Part shown: piece by piece, positions 23,101-34,765 of the stretch | Numbering within the stretch: the stretch's first letter is position 1 | How the letters are laid out: every line of letters starts with the position of its first letter | Assembly (NCBI GenBank): GCA_013396655.1 | Contig: WBMV01000078.1 | Coordinates: forward strand, 62,001 to 126,000 | DNA: 64,000 nt | Source of the DNA: Campylorhamphus procurvoides | Lineage: Eukaryota > Chordata > Aves > Passeriformes > Dendrocolaptidae | Reading direction: 5' to 3' | The notes under the pieces: model-generated | Databases searched by the model: none | What the model saw: only the letters and a program-made list of their open reading frames with translations | What the model was told of the DNA's origin: nothing | Program-made: the position numbers and the translations under genes

Positions 23101-24059
23101 GGTTAGTAGTACTATTAGTCTTCATATTCATACCTAATGCTTTCCTTCTTCATGGCCATCCCACCTCACAGCTGTCAGAGAGCATAACCCCTTCTCATTA
23201 GGTTGATCATCTGTTCTTCTGCAGTTTATCGTGGCCTACTTTCAGGTACTAAGGCATGAAACCATCACTTGGGGTGGAGTTTCCATGGGTGGAACTAGAC
23301 TGCACTTCAGTAGTCCTCAACTGTCTTAACTTCTTGCATAAGAGACTTTCTTTGAGAGATATTTTTAAAGATATCTCTGATAAAAATACCACAGGTAGGA
23401 GGGAGAGCTCTCGGCACACTCACCTTCTCCAGTGTGATGGGGTTACACCCTTTCCTTTATATAGATCAGGAAAATAGGGAATTTGTAATTCTTTAGATAA
23501 TGGAGGGTTGCTGAATGATGCTGTATAGACTGCTATTAAACCTGGAGTCTTTTATAACATAAAATGTTACAAAGCCATGTCTGAAGCCTCTGTGGAACAG
23601 CCTCTCCCAGAACCTGTCACTCCTCTGCAAGAGTTGGGGAAAAGTAAGGATTGCTGCCCATTCACCCAGTGTTCCAGGTGTGAGTGAGTTCTCAGCCTCA
23701 GCCTATGGGCTGTGTCAGATCATGGTGGGTACAGAGGGGCATCCCCCCTTTCCCACGAGGACCAACTCACCCTCCTTAGGGACCTCGAAGTCTGAGCTCG
23801 CTCCTGCTGAAGGCACGGGAGCTGCTGGCTCGTTTGCCACAAATCAGGTTATTTTCCCTCTTTTTGGACTGCAGAAGCTGCTGTGCAGTGTGGGGTTTGC
23901 TCAGTACACATGGCAGAAAGCTGCTGCTCTCATCCTGTGCCCTCCTGGGTGCCCACAGGGGCTCTCAGGGCTGGTGTGGCTGACCAGGGCTGGTACCAGC
24001 CTTGCTCCAAAAGTGCTGATGCTTCCCTGAGAAGAGTCCTTTGCTGAGTTGCTAAATGC

Positions 24060-24420
24060 TGCTGCAGCTTTTTCCCCTGGAAAATGTTAACATAATCTTC
24101 CTATCTGGGGGGAAAGGCTGAATGGAAATTCATTAGGAAATGAATATTTAATACTGCCAGAGAAAGTTCTTGATTGCGGTGGATCCCGGAGCTGGTAATG
24201 AATGTGCACTGTTAGGGCCGGGGGATTTGGAGTATGAATTTCCCAGGGTCTAATCATCTCATAAGGCTGCTGAGTGTGACTCCTTCCCCAGTAATCTACT
24301 TAACTCAGTCATTTACCCCTCCTCTTGCCTCGCCAGGAGAATGAATCTCACAGGTTGTTTGCATGACAAGTAGCCCGGGATTGTCTGGGCCTTTGAGGAA
24401 GGTGCTGGGAGTTAATTGTA
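24060..24420. other. candidate conserved non-coding element
   Basis: A repeat-free block contains AATTCATTAGGAAATGAATATTTAAT near 24127-24152, GGTAATGAATG near 24195, TCTAATCATCTCATAA near 24250 and AATCTACTTAACTCAGTCATTTA near 24292. Homeodomain-like TAAT cores are spaced along it. It resembles vertebrate conserved elements in composition, and this is untested. Confidence 0.25.
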
Positions 24421-25587
24421 GCAGCTTGAGGTGCTGCTTTCCCATGTTCACTGGCGAGGCTGGGTGAGCAGCAGAGCTGGGCTTTTCTGGGCAGCACCAC
24501 TCTGGGCTGCACCTTGTGTTTTGATAGCTAACGTACTAAAAAAAAACCACTTTGCCTTCCAAAGGATGTTTTTCTCCACCAAATCTAATCTCCAGGGAAA
24601 ATTTTGTTTAGTAGCTCTAGGATTATTGGATTTGCAGATAGAGACTGCTGTGCTAATGGCAGCTACTGACTGATGACCGAAGCAGCTAACTGGGAGATGT
24701 TCTTGGCAGCTGGTCATACTAAAGGTCTCCCCTCAAAGCCAGGAAAACCACACTGGACAATACTTATATAAAAACAAAGCTGCTAGCAAGTAAAAACTAA
24801 TCACTGCATCCACATCTTGATTTAAAAAAAAAAGGGTGCCCCATCAGAAGTGTTTGCTTTTAAATTTTATTAGAATCCCCTCCCACCAAACCCTGATCGT
24901 GCTAAAAATAAAAGGATAAGCATCCCTTCATCTGTGTTTTTAATTTGCCTCCTCCTAAAGCCAAACATTATGGATAAAATTCCTGCTCCAAGATAGGCTC
25001 TGTGATACGTGGTTAGCTTGCACTGGCTGGACAGGAACAGAGGCAGAAGGAGAGGCTGCATTGGGAGCAAAGGGATGGAAAGCTCGGGATAAACTGTACG
25101 GGTTTTATTTAAATTACTGTCGTGTTCTGTGGCCTGCTTGAAATCCAGCACTGCCAAGCATCTTCCTGCAGTCCCACTGGTTTGCACCTAATATGCATTT
25201 CATTAACTGTTTGCAGATGACTTTATTTCTGCTGTGTGTGCAGTCGGGACCTTTTGAAGTGGTCAAGACAGGGGCTGAGGAAACCTTAAACAAAATAATT
25301 CTCCTCTCATTGCTTTAGAGCCTTTCCTGCACAGCTCTGCCTGGTGACACTGTGCAGGGTTTGTGGTGTTGGTTTTCCCTTGGTGGCTGGAGGTGGGATC
25401 ATCTCAGGGAGCTTCTCATGCTGGCAGAGCAGGGAGCTTTTTGCAGCAGCATCTGACTCCAAAAGCACATTCTTGTCCGCACCTCAGGGCTGCCACAAAG
25501 GTGGGTGCAGATGTTGAGGTTCAGCTCCATCTTCTTAACCTGGAGCTGCTTGGGTTTTATGGTTTCCAGCCTATTTTTGGTTTCTTA

Positions 25588-25722
25588 GGCTCACAGAAGG
25601 GTTGGGATTGGAAGGAACCTTAAAGATCATCCAGTCTCACCCCCTGCCACAGCGGAGACACCTTCCATTAGACTAGGTTTCTCCAAGCCCCATCCAGCCT
25701 GGCCTTGAACAAGTCCAGGAAT
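25588..25722 (-). mobile_element. CR1 LINE 3'-end fragment
   Basis: The antisense 3' end reads ggttgggattggaaggaacc, ttaaagatcatccagtctca, gccccatccagcctggcctt. Its inner end is truncated at about 25722. Confidence 0.88.
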
Positions 25723-26699
25723 GGAAATATTCTTGTGCTGGACCATTCATAACCACCTCAGCTGAACTCAGACCCCACTTCTGGTCTCCTTGGAAGCTGC
25801 TGTGGGCCACAGGTGGGAAGTCCCTGTTGAGTTATCCAATCCTCTGCACAGAGCTTACAGGTCTCTGGAGTTTTGCCTCCAGTTCCCCTGGGAATGACTG
25901 CATCCCTGTGAAGTCTGTCTGACCACACTAGTCAGCCAGTCTGTCTGCAGCATCAGGGAGGGCCTGGAGAGCCAAGGGGCCTGTCCCTGCTGCCCCTTGC
26001 CTGGATAAGTCCAGCTTTTGTTAACACAGCATCAAGATGATCAGTGCTTTTTTATAGGGAAAGATAAACATGAAAAATGACTTACCTAAACTCTTTATAA
26101 GCTGGGAGAAAAGAAGAATGAAATCCACGTTGCAATTCTAAAAGTGCATGGAAAGGCATATTTGTTTTCTGACTCAGAAAGACGTAGTTGGCTTAAAAGT
26201 GTAATTTTAGCAGAATTGTATCACTTGGTTTGAATTAACATTTTGCAGACAACAGAGTCCTCTAAACAATGTAAAATCTCAGGATAAAAGAGGATCTTCC
26301 CCATCAGTTATTCCAAGCTGGAGCCCACATGGACTCGGGCAAAGCTCTCATGGCCAACCTTTTCTCTGCTGCAGACACAGATTTCCTGTGCTCTCCAGCC
26401 CACCTTTAGAGCTGAGATCAGACAGAAGGTGGGCACTGGCAGTGCAGAACCTCGCAGGACTGGCTGGTCCCTGACATCCACAGAGCCAAGAGCACGGAGG
26501 GTCTGGTGGGCAGCCTTGGAGCAGGGACCTGGGTCAGCCCAGGCGTGGAGCCCAATTCCAGCAGGCTCCTGAACTCCCCAAGGACACCCAGAAACCTTTC
26601 GGGGCTTTATAAGGCACCTCGTGTTGGCCACGTTGGTGTTCCCGTGGCGGGCATTGTGGAGGGCTGTGTGTGCCCGAGTGGGGAGCAGTGCAACACACT

Positions 26700-26995
26700 G
26701 CCTTCATTCTGTCAGCCCAGTGACTGCGGCTTCCTTAATTGTGGATTCTTTTAGCTAATTGGAAGTGTTTGGAAACGCCTTGCACCTCAGCAGGGTTCAG
26801 TCCTGCGGGGTGCCAAGTGCTTTGTTCTTCCTCCAGCAAAGCACTTCAGCGTGGCTCTAAGAACACTTTTCAGGCTGAAATAAGCTCATTGATTTCAGGG
26901 CACTGAAGGATTGAGCCAATACCAAATTTCTTCCAATGATCCCGGCTCAAATAGTAACATCCAGGAAAGTGTTCTTTGAATGTTAATGCTACCTT
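26700..26995. other. candidate conserved non-coding element
   Basis: A repeat-free block contains CCTTAATTGTGG near 26733, TTTTAGCTAATTGGAA near 26750, a TAAGCTCATTGATTTCAGGG stretch near 26881, and an ATTGAGCCAATACC stretch with a CCAAT-type motif near 26911. The motif mix is enhancer-like. No test of conservation is possible from one sequence. Confidence 0.25.
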
Positions 26996-27671
26996 AAATA
27001 GCCACAGCTCAGGCTCCACAACTCCAGCCGGTCAGAGAAACCACACAAAGGCTGACCCAGCGTGTTTGGAGGGAGGAAAATTCATGGTTAAATGTGATTT
27101 TCTGCCTCTTCCCCTTTCTTTTCCCTTCCAGTTCTGTAGTAGTAAAGATTTGCTTTAACTGTGGTTATCTTCAGTGGATTTTAAATAAATTAAGAGTAAC
27201 CTGAAAGAGTTTGGAAAAGTATAGAATAAGCAAATACTCTGGAGAGAGTTTTAGTGGCAACATGATTAATAAGGGACACTCCTGGTAATACTATCAAAAC
27301 AGAGCTATTGCAAAAGCATCTGGAGCGTCCTGTGCTCGGGAAGGAGCAGGACTCAGACAAATGATCCAGGGAGATTTATGTGCCTCCTTGCTGTGAGGGT
27401 TTCTTCTCCCCCTGGAAGTGTGAGGGGAACAAGCTCTGTAGATTTAACCATGGGATTAGACTTCAGGAAAAAAAGTTATTTTGTAAATCAGGCAACTTCT
27501 TTTGGCTCCCAAGTATTTTTATCCTAGTGGTTTGTTTGGTAACAGGCTCCATTCCTTACACAGACTTTTCCTTAACTTTATATATTTATCCTTTTTTCTC
27601 TGTGTCAACCCCCACATGTATCTAGGAATAACCTTAAGGAGCTGGAAAAGGGAAACAATATGATGCAAAAT

Positions 27672-27828
27672 ATAGAATCACAGAATCATTTGGGTTGGAA
27701 GAGACCTTAAAGGTCATCCAGTCCCACCCCCTGCCATGGGCAGGGACACCTTTCACTAGCCCAGGTTGCTCCAAGCCCCGTCCAACCTGGCCTTGGACAC
27801 TTCCAGCGATGGGGCAGCCACATCTGAG
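27672..27828 (-). mobile_element. CR1 LINE 3'-end fragment, relatively young
   Basis: Close to the expected antisense CR1 end: ATAGAATCACAGAATCATTT, gggttggaagagaccttaaa, ggtcatccagtcccaccccc, agcccaggttgctccaagcc. Few differences from other copies suggest recent insertion. Confidence 0.92.
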
Positions 27829-29218
27829 CAACAGAGATGGGTTTCCAAAACATTTTGTCTTCTGCAGGTTCTCACACTGCTCTCCTGGCTTTGCTGCCTG
27901 TCTCTGGGATGGGCAGGAGTCCCCCCTGGTGAGAGGGTGTGGAGCTGGTGCCTGTGGCAGTGAAACAGCAGGGTCACCTGCTCAGCCCTCATGTCACCCA
28001 GGCCAGTTGTTCCCCAGCACTTTGGTCTCAGAGAAATTATTTCCTTATTTCCTTTGAAGACATTTACTGTGCAGCTGCTGTGGCAGCTTGTAGCTGTCAT
28101 GTGGGGAGGCAAAAGCAGAGACCTGGAGTTAAAAACTTATAAACTTCTCAGGTTTTAGGAAGGCTCTGAGATGAAATGATATTGTGGTTTTTCCCTCCTC
28201 CTTTCCCTCTTTTAAACACAAAATGAGAGGGGACCTCTTGCACTGCACATGCATAAATTGTGCAGGTTTGGCTCTGCTCAAGTCAGAAACTAGAAAATAA
28301 AAGAAAATCAAATAGCCATCCTGACACATGAGACAATGCAGTCGTCCAAAACCAAAATAGTTTTGTGTAGTACACCAGCATATAGAAGTCAGAGATCTGT
28401 GTGTGGGCTTTGAGAGATGCCTTGCCTTCTTTTTTTGGAGAAGAAACTTCTGTTAACATCTAAATGATGTCAAGAATTCAGCAAGGATTGAATTCCCTAC
28501 TTCATCGGCATGAAATTTTCACATTGCTACTGAACTCTGTTATTTTATCAGCCTCCTGCTCTTCAGACTCAATTTTCCAAACAACTCTTAAAGTGATCCT
28601 GCAAGTCAAACCTAATTTCTTATCACAGTTCTTGTATTTATTGGCTCAGTTGTTTGCGAGGGATTGTTTCACCCACCCTGTTTCCCTTGGCATTTTTAGG
28701 AGGTTCTAATAGTTGTTAGCAGCTGTAAATGGTATTAATAAGGAGTATTTGGTTGCTGGTTTCTGCAGTTTTGTGTGCTCGTTACGCTGCATTGCCAAAG
28801 GTTGAGCAAGTTTCTAAAAGCAGGATTGTTCTTTGAGTTGTGAAAACACAATTCTCAACAAAATAAGAGCTGTGTCTGCGTCAAGAATTTTACGTGCAGG
28901 CTGAAACACCTCTGCACCAACTGGAGGGAAACTCACAGTTTGTCCAAAGTATTGACTTTAAAGTCAATGAAGCTTCACTTAAAAGTTTAAAGAGGCAGAT
29001 GGGAAGATGCCAAGGTTTTTGTCTTTCCTCAGCATTGTGTTTGAGGCAAGAAGCACGTGGCCACTTCAGCATTACCTTTTTGGGTTGTCCATGCTGTGCT
29101 GTGCTTCCTGAAGCAGCTTTAGTGGGTTAGTAAATGCCTTCCTCAGGGTAGCATGGACTGTTTGTGACAGTGAGCACATCTGGATGGGGTTCCGTCAGGA
29201 AAATCCAGAGTGTGTGCT

Positions 29219-29290
29219 CCCTGAACTGCTCTGCATCCTGTAAGGTTTTCAAGGATCAAGTTGACAAAGCCCTGGGTAACCTGGCCTTAC
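29219..29290 (+). mobile_element. short CR1 fragment, 3' truncated
   Basis: The segment aggttttcaaggatcaagtt, followed by gacaaagccctgggtaacct, matches a CR1 3' UTR block. It stops before the terminal tail, and another CR1 in the opposite orientation begins a few bases later. Confidence 0.6.
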
Positions 29291-29295
29291 TCTGG

Positions 29296-29372
29296 TCTTA
29301 GAATCATAAAATATCTTGAGTTGGAAGGGATCCATAAGGATCATCGAGCCCAGCTCCCTCAGCTGACCTTTC
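29296..29372 (-). mobile_element. CR1 LINE 3'-end fragment
   Basis: The antisense tail TTAGAATCATAAAATATCTT is followed by gagttggaagggatccataa and ggatcatcgagcccagctcc. Confidence 0.8.
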
Positions 29373-30889
29373 TTGGAGCAGTGAGTTGCACAGGAACCTG
29401 CTGAGATCCCTCTCCACATGATGGTTTTATGACTGATGACTCCAGTTGTCTTCCTTCAGAGCATGTTCTTGCTGTACTCACCAGATCGTGCTGTTGGAGT
29501 AGTGGATTCACACAGATCCAATCCATGGAGTGAGTGAACTGAAAGCAGTGCAGTTTCCTTGTGCCTGTATTCCTGTTTGGGACCAGCTGTAGGTGGGGAA
29601 GGGCTCAGAGAGGGGTGAGGGACCCAAGAAGGAGAAGCTGATGCCAAGCAAGGCCTGTTGCTGCCTGTATCCCATGGGGCAGGGAGTTCACCAGCAGGAG
29701 GCAGGTGGTGAGACTGCCCAGCCACAACAGCCAGAGTCAGGTTCACTTCCCTTTGGGAATCCAAAGTAGGGATATAACCACCTCCCACGTCCTTGTGTTC
29801 AGGGTTGCACCACAGCTCATACTTCATCCTGTTCCTGGGGCAGCAGCCTGTGCAGAATGTGGGGGGTTAGGTGGAACAGAGTTAGGTGTGACAGAACATT
29901 TGCTCAGTGAGGCTGGGTTTCCCAGCAGAGTCCCTTAAGGTGGGAAGAAGGAATTGTGCCGGGGCAGACACCGCTGGATTGGCTCCTGAGCCACTTGGGC
30001 ACCTTGTCCAGCTGAACCTCCAACACACAGACCAGTTCTGGGGAAACTCCTCTCCATCCACTGCTGGGGGTCTGAGTTTCTGGCTCTTGGCTACACAAAG
30101 ACTTTGCTGTTGGAGGCTGAGGAGGGCTGGCTGCACCCTGCTCTTAGTTCTTAAATGCAGTTGCTGTTCCTGGAGAAGCTTCTCGGCCCAGCCAGGGACA
30201 TTCATCATGGCTCATGCAGTAGCCTTCTCATCCTGTACCTGGAATTGTCTCTTTGAGCTGTTCTCCAAGGTCTGGAGCAGATGGAGAGAGACAGAATGAG
30301 TGGAGCAGTGGGGAGAACAGCTCAGACTTTAGGTTGGTGTAGACTGGAAAAACAAAAGGACTATTAGATGTGTGTAAGCAGTTCAGACGGGGCATCTCAT
30401 TAATCTTCATCTGTGGCTTTTAAAATCAGCAACAGCCGGAGTATCCCAGCTTTCAAACCCGTGTTTGTTCCAATGTAGTGGATGTGCAGACAGTTTTTTC
30501 TGCACTTCACCCCACCCAGGTAGGTTTATGTCAAGAGGATTGACTGGAGCAGCACTGCACAGTGTGCCTCCAGCCATCACAACAGCCCTGGTTTGCAGGG
30601 TCAGCCCAGTGGTTTCGTGTTTAAAATTGTCAGTCATTTAATTCTTGACTGTTTTGAACCCATTCTTAATTTCTAAAACAGAAAAAAAATCAGTGCTGCT
30701 TTTGAGCTGGAGTTTCTCATACTTAAGTCTGTGTAAAGATGATTTATGGTGCTAGTAGGGGCTCCACTGGAAATGCAAGATGTATTATGAAGTGGATTGA
30801 ACGGCCCATGCTGAAATGTTTATTGCTGTCTTCAAAATAGAATACATCAGGGTTGATGGTGCCTGTCCAGGAAAGAGAGAGAGTGGAGT

Positions 30890-31200
30890 GGGGCTGGTGG
30901 GGTATTTTTAGTATTCCAATAAAAGACAAGGCTTTTAAAGGAAATCACTTATAGCCATTTTGCAATCAAGAATGCAGGAGTGTTCCAGGGACTGCAAGAA
31001 ATATGCTTCAAGAATGTGGGAGCCATAAGGAACTAATCATTAAATATTCTCCCGTTTCCACCCCCGGTCCTTGGGCTGAGGAAGCCATTTAGGAGCTCTG
31101 CAATTTGTATGTAAATCTCAACCCTCCTGACCACGCGGTCAAGCATCTAAGGCACTGAGGAGCCAAGAGCCCATTTTCAAAAGTTCTTACCATTCCTGTG
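30890..31200. other. candidate conserved non-coding element
   Basis: A repeat-free block contains AGTATTCCAATAAAAGAC, GCAATCAAGAATGCAGGAGTG, AACTAATCATTAAATATTC near 31032 and GCAATTTGTATGTAAATCTC near 31100. It looks unlike its CR1-rich surroundings. The regulatory role is inference only. Confidence 0.22.
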
Positions 31201-32703
31201 CAAGCAGGGCACTTTTTAAAATAGGAGACACATGGACCAGGCTTCAAGAACACTTAGCCTGACCTTAAATGACTTGATAGGAACTCTATATGATCTTTTT
31301 TCTCCTGTAACCTTTCCTCCTTGATCAGTGCCTTGCTGGTGAAGCTCTCGTGACTTCAGATAGATCAGTAAAACTGTGGTTTTGTTACTGCAGCTCATTC
31401 CACTCGTTTGACTGAGCTGTGATTATTTGAATTTCTTTTTTTTTTCACATGTAACTCTAGTTGATGTTTTAAACACTTTGGAAGCATTTTGGCACTGTAA
31501 TATATCCATCTAACTAGGGAGGGAGCAATCCCAGCATTTGTTTGAGTGAAAAAGCAAAGGATAATACTTCCTCAAGTGATTTAAGAGCCTAATGGGACAA
31601 TTTAGTGATGCATCTGAGCAGAGCTGGTTGCCTGTTCCCTCTCCCTGTGTTCCCACCTTTTCCCTTGTACTGGCGCTGGTGTCCTGGTGAGGCAGTTCAG
31701 GGAGCTATAATGGTAGAAAACTGGCCCTACCAAAAACAAAGGCCAGGGGGTTGAGCTGGTGGCAGATGGGCGTGGGCAGATGTCCCCTTCTGCACCAGGC
31801 CAGCAGAGCTGGCCTTTCATTTCAGTCTTTATTTTTCCCCATTTGTTTTTATTGGAGAATGTAGTGGAGGAGCACCAGGACCCTGCTGGGCTCATCTGTC
31901 ACCGCTTCTGCCTCATCCCAGCTTGCTGCAGGTACCCTTTCTTTCAGGAAAACCCTTTGGAGGTTGCCAGCTGAGCTGAGCTTCTGGGGGGCTGGGGAGA
32001 GAAGCTGAGCTGGAGAAGGTCTCTAGGTGCACCAGCCATCAGGGCACTGCCCTGTGCCCGGGATTTAACTCTCCTTGGAGCCAGTGCTGGTAGAGCTCCA
32101 GTGAGAAGTCTCTTCAGTGGCCTATGGTTTGTGCTGCTGAAGGACCATCTGATGATTGAAACTGTTGGATTTTCTTAGATCATTTTCTTCTTGCCAGGAG
32201 AGCTTCCCATGGCTGTCCTTCACACCCTGAGCTCCCACCCTGAGCTGAGCTCCTCACAGTCCACGAGCCTGTGGTCTGTGCCAAACACTTCTGTTCCTCA
32301 TTCCCTGTGCCATGGGGGAATATCTTCTGGTGAGCCTGGAAGTGAGGATGTCCCAGTTACCCCAGTGCTTTCTCACCCTTTCCTGCTGGTTTTTGCTGAG
32401 CTTATTCCAGAACAAAAGAGTTCAGGGGACACCTGTGGCTTGGTTGGGTTCCCTCATCTGAAAGAAGGGATTTGTATGTCCTCTCTGATCTTGTTTGAGC
32501 TGGTTTGTTCCTTTTCTTCTGGGAAACCTTTGCACACTGAGGCTTGTGAAACCCACAAGTCCCATTCCAAGTTGTAGCACAGTTGCTCAGAAATGCAGCA
32601 CGTTGCTTGACTGATCCTGGTTTTTGGCGTCCCTTATGCAAAGGAAAGGATGCTCAAGAGTTTGGAGAAGGGAAAATTGGAACATGTGCATGCTTATTTA
32701 ATT

Positions 32704-32730
32704 AACAACAAAACAAAACAAAACAAACTA
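32704..32730. repeat. (AAAAC)n simple repeat
   Basis: Four to five imperfect CAAAA units (acaacaaaacaaaacaaaac). No LINE or SINE tail is recognisable next to it. Confidence 0.75.
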
Positions 32731-34329
32731 AAATAAGCCACATGCAAAAAAATCCAGTAACCACGTCTGCCGATGACCTTTGGGGTTGGAAATAGTTTGA
32801 TAATAGTGTGGGGACAAGCAAGGAAAGTCTGTGAAGTCACTCTAGAAGAACAAAAGGAAAAACCATGAGAATGTTTCCAGTTTGGGGCTTGTTGGGAGCT
32901 GGGTGATCTGCACAGCTCCGGATCTGCTGCCCCAGTTCACCCCTCAGAGCAGGGCAGCAGGCAGAGGTGGGTTGGGATTGCCACCTTGGGGGTGAAGTTG
33001 AGGTTTTTGGGATGGGGAGTCACTTGGCTAAGCTGTTGCCTCTTACACCTGCTCTCTATGCAGTGGTGAGTCCAGGAAATCATTTTTATTATCAAGTGTT
33101 GTTGCAGAAAGGTGTCGTTCTGGTGTGTGTGTAAATTGCTTTAAAGTTAGTTCAGTCTCAGAGGTTCACGAACCATTTCTCCAACATTGTCCTCTCTTCT
33201 GAACTACCTCCTGCTATTTAAAGTAGGTACAAATTTAGCTCCAAGTGTTCCCTTTCTCACAGATTCCTCTGAAAGTTAGAACTTGTGACAGTTGAGTTCT
33301 TGCTGTGCCCTTGCCTGTCTCTGAGCTTCATTTCTGGGGGCTCAGAAGGTAAAATTATTTATATTCCTTAACTTCCATAGGAAACCTGCCTTTGAACTGC
33401 CCTTTCTCTCGTTCCCAGGGCAATGAAAGAGGTTAAGGAGTTGCTTAAAGATATACAGCCAAATGTGTGTCTGTGTGGCACCTTAAACCTTCCAATCACA
33501 GCCCAAGGCAGGAGATAACCTTCACAGAGAGCAGCTGAGCATTAGGGATGGTGGAACATCAGCAGCAGCTGAAGGCTGTGACCAGGTCCCTGTGAGCTGC
33601 TGGTGAGGCTGGTTTGTGCAGAGTGCCCCTCTTTGAAGGAATGGGGGATTTCTGGGCAGTTGTGCTTGGAAGCAGTTCAATGCACTGTCTGGCGTGCGCT
33701 TGTAATTTGAAAAAATAGATTAAAAAAAGAAGCAAATTGAAGTTTAACAATAATGGATTAAGAGAAACACTTATCTCACTTGCCCTCCTCCAGCCGGGCT
33801 GCGCATGTGGTTTGAGACCCAGCGTTTGGGATTATTTGATTGCTGAAGTAATAAATGTTTTGGATGTAAACTCACCCCACGCCACTTCTGGGGCCGAATC
33901 TGACTTTTGTTTTCAGATAGTGGTGGTTTCCATCTCGCTGTAATGTAGCCACGCTCTGCCAGCAGGCCCTGCTCTCAGGGATCTGAGGGATCTCCATGCC
34001 CTGATCAAAGACTTTTGCTAACAACAAACTCATCTGTGTGCCCAGAGGGGATTGTATCTCCAACCTGATATGACAAAACCCACACAAATGCAATTTTTAG
34101 CGTGTGAAGTAATGTTGACTGAGGAGTTAATGTGCATAAACAAAGTCTGTACCTTTCTCTCAGTTAAATCTTTTCTTCAGGTTAATCTGGCGTTGCATGA
34201 AAGCTCCAAATGTGGAATAACTCACAGACTAAGAGTTTTTTCATCTTACATGGGAATGACCTGGGTTTTGCTTTCTTCCAAATAAGGAATTAATAATGCA
34301 ATAGTTGTTGTTTCTAACGGGCTCAGCTT

Positions 34330-34765
34330 TTTTGAGAAGTGTCTTTTTTTTCGCTCCTCTAGACCCAGGGAAACACATGAACATTTGGAGTCTTTAATAA
34401 CCGCTCACAGAGCCTGGTCTTGATTTCTTTGAGAGCTGCCAATGATTTTGATGTCAGGCTTGAGCAGTGCAATTGTAGTGTTAAATTTCTCAAGTCAGCC
34501 CAGTTGAAAAGGAAGGTCAAAAGCAATAAGGTCCAGGTTCCTCTGGGCGGGCGGGGGCGTCGCATAATGTGCGATCCCGGCGTTTCAGCCAGACCTATCG
34601 CCCAAGGAAACCTTTGGCTGTCACAAAACTAATAAAGAACAAGCCTCCAGAGGGATGGTTTCAATGATGCAGGTGTAGCAANACAAGCCAGCTTAATAGC
34701 GTGGGATTTGTGCTAAAGTGGTTCTTAATGCAAGACAAATTGAATACCCGGCCCGCTCGCAACGG
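34330..34765. other. candidate conserved non-coding element with CpG-rich core
   Basis: A repeat-free block has an unusually CpG-rich centre (GGGCGGGCGGGGGCGTCGCA at 34545-34564) inside AT-balanced intron. The centre contains a short palindrome, TCGCA at 34560-34564 and TGCGA at 34570-34574 with a 5-base spacer. Flanks carry CTTTAATAACCGCTC, TTCTCAAGTCA and AATAGCGTGGGATTTGTG. An unread base lies at 34682. Confidence 0.3.
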
